Assembly: GCA_027450125.1 (NCBI GenBank)
Contig: DAIDKG010000191.1
Coordinates: 1 to 9,060 of the forward strand
Length of the DNA: 9,060 nucleotides
Source of the DNA: Bordetella sp.
GTDB lineage: Bacteria; Pseudomonadota; Gammaproteobacteria; Burkholderiales; Burkholderiaceae_B
Direction: 5' to 3'
Under the pieces are notes generated by a model. That model was given only the letters and a program-made list of their open reading frames with translations, was not told where the DNA came from and did not search any database. Every line of letters begins with the position of its first letter. Position 1 is the first letter of the stretch. Positions 7,264 through 9,060 of this stretch are shown piece after piece. The position numbers and the translations under genes were made by a program.

Positions 7264-7846
7264 GCTGCTCCTCGGCGTTGAGTTGCCGGGCCGCCTGCAG
7301 GTCCTGCAGTTGCAGCACCGTGCGATCGCCCTGGGTTTCGCGCAGTTCGATGCGCCGCACCAGCGTATCGCCCTGGATCACGATGGCATCGAAGACCTGG
7401 CTCAGCAGCGCCGAGCTGGGCTTCATGGTCATGGTCCAGTCCTGGGCGTCGCCGGCGAGCGATATGTCGAAATTTTCCTGCAGCCCGTGCGTGTCGCCGG
7501 CCAGCACCGCCAGGAAGATGCCGGTCTCGCGGCTTGCGCCCATCTGCTGGGGCAGCGCCTGCCATTGTCCTTGCGCATCGCGCTTGGCGATGCCTTGCGG
7601 GGTGATGCGCAGGTCCTGTGCAAAAGGGCTGGTCAGCTGCCACAGCAGGCCCTTGCCCTGCGCCAGCGTGAAATCGCCGCGGCTGGTCAGGGGCTGGGGC
7701 AGGGCGCGGAGGAATTTCTGCTGCACGAAGCTGCCCCGCACGATGGGGGTGGCGCGCAACTGCGCCTGCAACTGGTCGAGCCCGAAAGCGCCGGCCGCGC
7801 AGGGAGCGAGCGCGAACAGGGCGAGGATCATCCATCGTTTCATCAT
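7247..7846 (-). CDS. LolA-like periplasmic outer-membrane lipoprotein carrier, APE cluster
   Basis: A 199-residue secreted protein. Residues 1-20 form a signal peptide: Lys-Arg, then a hydrophobic core (WMILALFALAPCAAGA) with likely cleavage after A20. The mature part starts with an amphipathic helix and the family-typical stretch IVRGSFVQQKFL followed by SRGDFTL, as in LolA-related proteins of APE and flexirubin clusters. LolA folds are half-open beta-barrels that shuttle lipid-modified cargo across the periplasm. Lying immediately before the MMPL exporter, this copy probably serves pigment or lipid export rather than general lipoprotein sorting (inference). Two adjacent ATG codons (7846 and 7843) could start translation; the first gives an ATGA overlap with the thioesterase stop, the second sits farther from the GGAAGA upstream. 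In position it corresponds to apeL, but I am not sure of the letter. Confidence 0.85.
   Translation of the reverse strand: MMKRWMILALFALAPCAAGAFGLDQLQAQLRATPIVRGSFVQQKFLRALPQPLTSRGDFTLAQGKGLLWQLTSPFAQDLRITPQGIAKRDAQGQWQALPQQMGASRETGIFLAVLAGDTHGLQENFDISLAGDAQDWTMTMKPSSALLSQVFDAIVIQGDTLVRRIELRETQGDRTVLQLQDLQAARQLNAEEQRAYAQ
7268..7273 (-). promoter_or_regulatory. Ribosome binding site for the MMPL exporter GTG start
   Basis: GAGGAG lies inside the end of the LolA-like gene, 4 nt before the GTG at 7263. It supports a non-ATG start because no in-frame ATG is present near the beginning of the homologous region. Confidence 0.6.
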
Positions 7847-8283
7847 GCGGTCTTCCGGGTGTTCAGGGCGGTTTCCACGGCGCGTATCAAGCCGGCGGGC
7901 GACACCAGCTGCATTTCGCGCGTGGCGATGTGCACGGCGATCTGGGTCGTCGTGGCTCGGGTCAGCCGCGTACCTGTGGCGGCGTCGGTGAGCAGGTAAT
8001 TGATCATCAGGCGGTTCTGCCACTCCACCAGTTCGGCGCGCACCGCGACCAGCTGGCCGAAACGGGCCGGCTGGGCGTAGCGGATATGCAGGTCGATGAC
8101 GGGCCAGGCATAGCCGTCCGCGCGCATGGCGTCGTAGTTGTAGCCGATATCGTCGAGCAGGGCGCAGCGCGCCTCTTCCAGGTACTTGGCGTAATGGCCG
8201 TGCCAGGCCACGTGCAGGGTGTCGACATCGTAGAAGGGCACTTTGATCCGGACTTCGGCGCCCAGGTGTCCACGCTTACGCAT
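7843..8283 (-). CDS. apeK: Hotdog-fold acyl-CoA/acyl-ACP thioesterase (4HBT/YbgC-like), APE cluster
   Basis: A 146-residue single-domain hotdog thioesterase, the usual size for 4-hydroxybenzoyl-CoA thioesterase/YbgC proteins. The N-terminal motif VPFYDVDTLHVAWHGHY carries the catalytic-type Asp (D21, in the Y-x-x-D context) followed by WHGHY and the helix YLEEAR (residues 34-39). It would hydrolyse acyl-CoA or acyl-ACP thioesters in the cytoplasm; in APE clusters it is placed in product release or clearing of mis-primed carrier proteins, which is family inference. The start is ATG at 8283, chosen because homology begins there and GGAAAG lies just upstream (8287-8292); an upstream in-frame start at 8391 would lie deep in the acyltransferase gene and adds a non-family tail. 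It overlaps the acyltransferase stop by 8 bp and its own TGA overlaps the next ATG (ATGA). The letter K follows the E. coli/Xenorhabdus ape naming as I remember it. Confidence 0.88.
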   Translation of the reverse strand: MRKRGHLGAEVRIKVPFYDVDTLHVAWHGHYAKYLEEARCALLDDIGYNYDAMRADGYAWPVIDLHIRYAQPARFGQLVAVRAELVEWQNRLMINYLLTDAATGTRLTRATTTQIAVHIATREMQLVSPAGLIRAVETALNTRKTA

Positions 8284-9060
8284 GATCTTTCCAGAAAGGG
8301 TAGAAATTGAACCACTGCAGCGGCGACTGCCGGCAGGCCAGGGCGAGTTCGTCGGCGTAGCCCTGCGCCATGCGCCGGATGGTGTCGTCACGGGTGGCGC
8401 GCGTCCAGGCGAGGCCGGTGGCCAGGCGCCGCAGCGACAATCGATACTTTTTTTTGCCCTCGGGGCGGCCCGGGACGCTTGCGTTCGCCTGCGAGCCCTT
8501 TTCCAGGCGAGTGCAGGACAGAATGTTGACCGGGCAGCGCAACAAGCCGGCCAGCAGCCACGGACCTTGCGGCAAGAGCGCCGGCGCGCCGAGGAAGTCC
8601 ACGGTCACGGCGCGGTTGCCGCGCGGCGGCAGGCGGTCGCCTGTGATGGCCAGCCATTCGCCGCGCTCGATACGCTGGCTCAGGTCCAGCATGGCGATGG
8701 CATCCAGTTCGCTGACCTGCATGAGCTCGACATGGGTGGCGCCGGCTTCGCCCAGCACCTGGTTGAAGCGCACGGCGTTGTGGCTGTGCACCAGCACGGT
8801 CAGCCGCATGTCCCGCCGGTGCGCGGCCAGCGCGCGGCACACGTCCAGATTGCCCATGTGCGAGCAGAGCAGGATCTGACCGCGCGCACCGCTGCGGGAC
8901 ATCTGCGCCAGCAGCCCGTCGGGATCGGCGACGTCCAGGTCGTCGAACGTGATCCGGCCTTGCCAGGCGTCCAGCTTGTCGAGCAGGACCTGCGCGAACA
9001 TGAGGTACTGGCGATACACGGCGCCGCGCGCGGGGAAGAGATCGCCACACCCGCAGTGCG
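8276..9060 (-). CDS. Lipid A biosynthesis-type (LpxL/HtrB-like) acyltransferase of the APE cluster, 5' end cut by the window edge
   Basis: Membrane-associated acyltransferase, family of lipid A lauroyl/myristoyl transferases; in APE clusters such a protein is thought to help attach the polyene acid to a lipid carrier (inference). The reading frame stays open through the right edge (last codons near 9058 read HCGCGDLFPARG, then VYRQYL), so the N-terminus is missing; a GTG at 9019 is in frame but is unlikely to be the true start because family homology seems to begin upstream. The catalytic H-x4-D motif is seen as SHMGNLDV (His codon 8858-8860, Asp codon 8843-8845). A second conserved block, GDRLPPRG, follows, and the C-terminus is the family-typical QWFNFYPFW. 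In some APE clusters this domain is fused behind a glycosyltransferase, so the missing part could be larger than a simple acyltransferase N-terminus. A lysine-rich stretch encoded at 8447-8500 looks like an insertion relative to relatives. Its TAA stop overlaps the thioesterase start by 8 bp. Confidence 0.85.
   Translation of the reverse strand, partial: HCGCGDLFPARGAVYRQYLMFAQVLLDKLDAWQGRITFDDLDVADPDGLLAQMSRSGARGQILLCSHMGNLDVCRALAAHRRDMRLTVLVHSHNAVRFNQVLGEAGATHVELMQVSELDAIAMLDLSQRIERGEWLAITGDRLPPRGNRAVTVDFLGAPALLPQGPWLLAGLLRCPVNILSCTRLEKGSQANASVPGRPEGKKKYRLSLRRLATGLAWTRATRDDTIRRMAQGYADELALACRQSPLQWFNFYPFWKDHA
8448..8455 (-). repeat. A8 homopolymer within the acyltransferase coding strand
   Basis: Eight consecutive T on the plus strand, that is A8 on the coding strand, read as Gly-Lys-Lys-Lys (GGC AAA AAA AAG). 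Long A runs are rare in DNA of this composition. One-base slippage here would shift the acyltransferase frame before its conserved C-terminus. Confidence 0.95.

Noticed and set aside
4717..7281. A very long plus-strand open frame (854 codons) opposite the exporter and oxidoreductase
   Set aside because: The translation is Gln/Gly/Arg/Ala-rich without any domain pattern, and it lies antisense to two genes with clear motifs. Long antisense frames are expected in high-G+C coding DNA.
8284..8391. Upstream in-frame start of the thioesterase (36 more residues)
   Set aside because: It lies inside the conserved C-terminus of the acyltransferase, is not hotdog-like, and an ATG with a ribosome binding site at 8283 fits the family length.
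1..9060. Mobile elements, tRNA/rRNA, CRISPR arrays, intrinsic terminators
   Set aside because: There is no non-coding space, no inverted terminal repeats or repeat-spacer pattern, and no hairpin followed by a T run at a gene end; the only T run (8448-8455) is inside a coding frame without a preceding stem that would make a terminator on the transcribed strand.

Overview
The window is high in G+C and is filled end to end by one co-directional set of genes on the minus strand. Read from 9060 down to 1, it is the downstream part of an aryl polyene (APE) biosynthetic gene cluster, the uncommon type II fatty-acid/polyketide-like pathway that makes membrane-bound yellow, antioxidant polyene pigments in many Gram-negative bacteria. 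Strong third-position G/C preference, a LolA-like protein, a lipoprotein with a lipobox and the gene order all point to a proteobacterium. A Burkholderiales member (Bordetella/Achromobacter-like) is my best guess, but the sequence alone does not settle the genus.

Layout in transcription order: (1) the 3' part of a lipid-A-type acyltransferase, cut by the window's right edge; (2) a hotdog 4HBT thioesterase (apeK-like); (3) a periplasmic LolA-like carrier; (4) a 12-TM MMPL/RND exporter (apeM-like); (5) an FAD monooxygenase of the flavin-dependent halogenase superfamily; (6) a DUF3261-like lipoprotein; (7) ketosynthase apeO; (8) hotdog dehydratase apeP; (9) ketoreductase apeQ; (10) the first ~228 codons of ketosynthase apeR, cut by the left edge. 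All ten genes overlap their neighbours by 1 to 17 bp, so there is no intergenic space. I see no internal promoter, terminator, RNA gene, mobile element or CRISPR. This is the signature of one translationally coupled operon. The expected partners (acyl carrier proteins, aryl-CoA/ACP ligase, chain-length-factor-like KS, second dehydratase, glycosyltransferase, methyltransferase) would lie to the right of position 9060.

How the genes work together (family knowledge plus inference): the ketosynthases, ketoreductase and dehydratase extend an ACP-bound aryl starter with malonyl units, keeping the double bonds. The thioesterase and acyltransferase handle release or attachment to a lipid. The MMPL pump, LolA-like carrier and LolB-like lipoprotein probably form a relay that carries the lipidated pigment to the outer membrane. 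The halogenase-like enzyme could tailor the aryl head group.

The most notable points are: the ketoreductase has Thr (ACG) where the catalytic YxxxK lysine should be, one base away from AAG; the cluster carries an oxidoreductase with both a halogenase WxWxIP motif and the active-site lysine region; the acyltransferase carries what looks like an insertion ending in an A8 homopolymer; and the dehydratase contains a perfect in-frame 15-bp tandem duplication.
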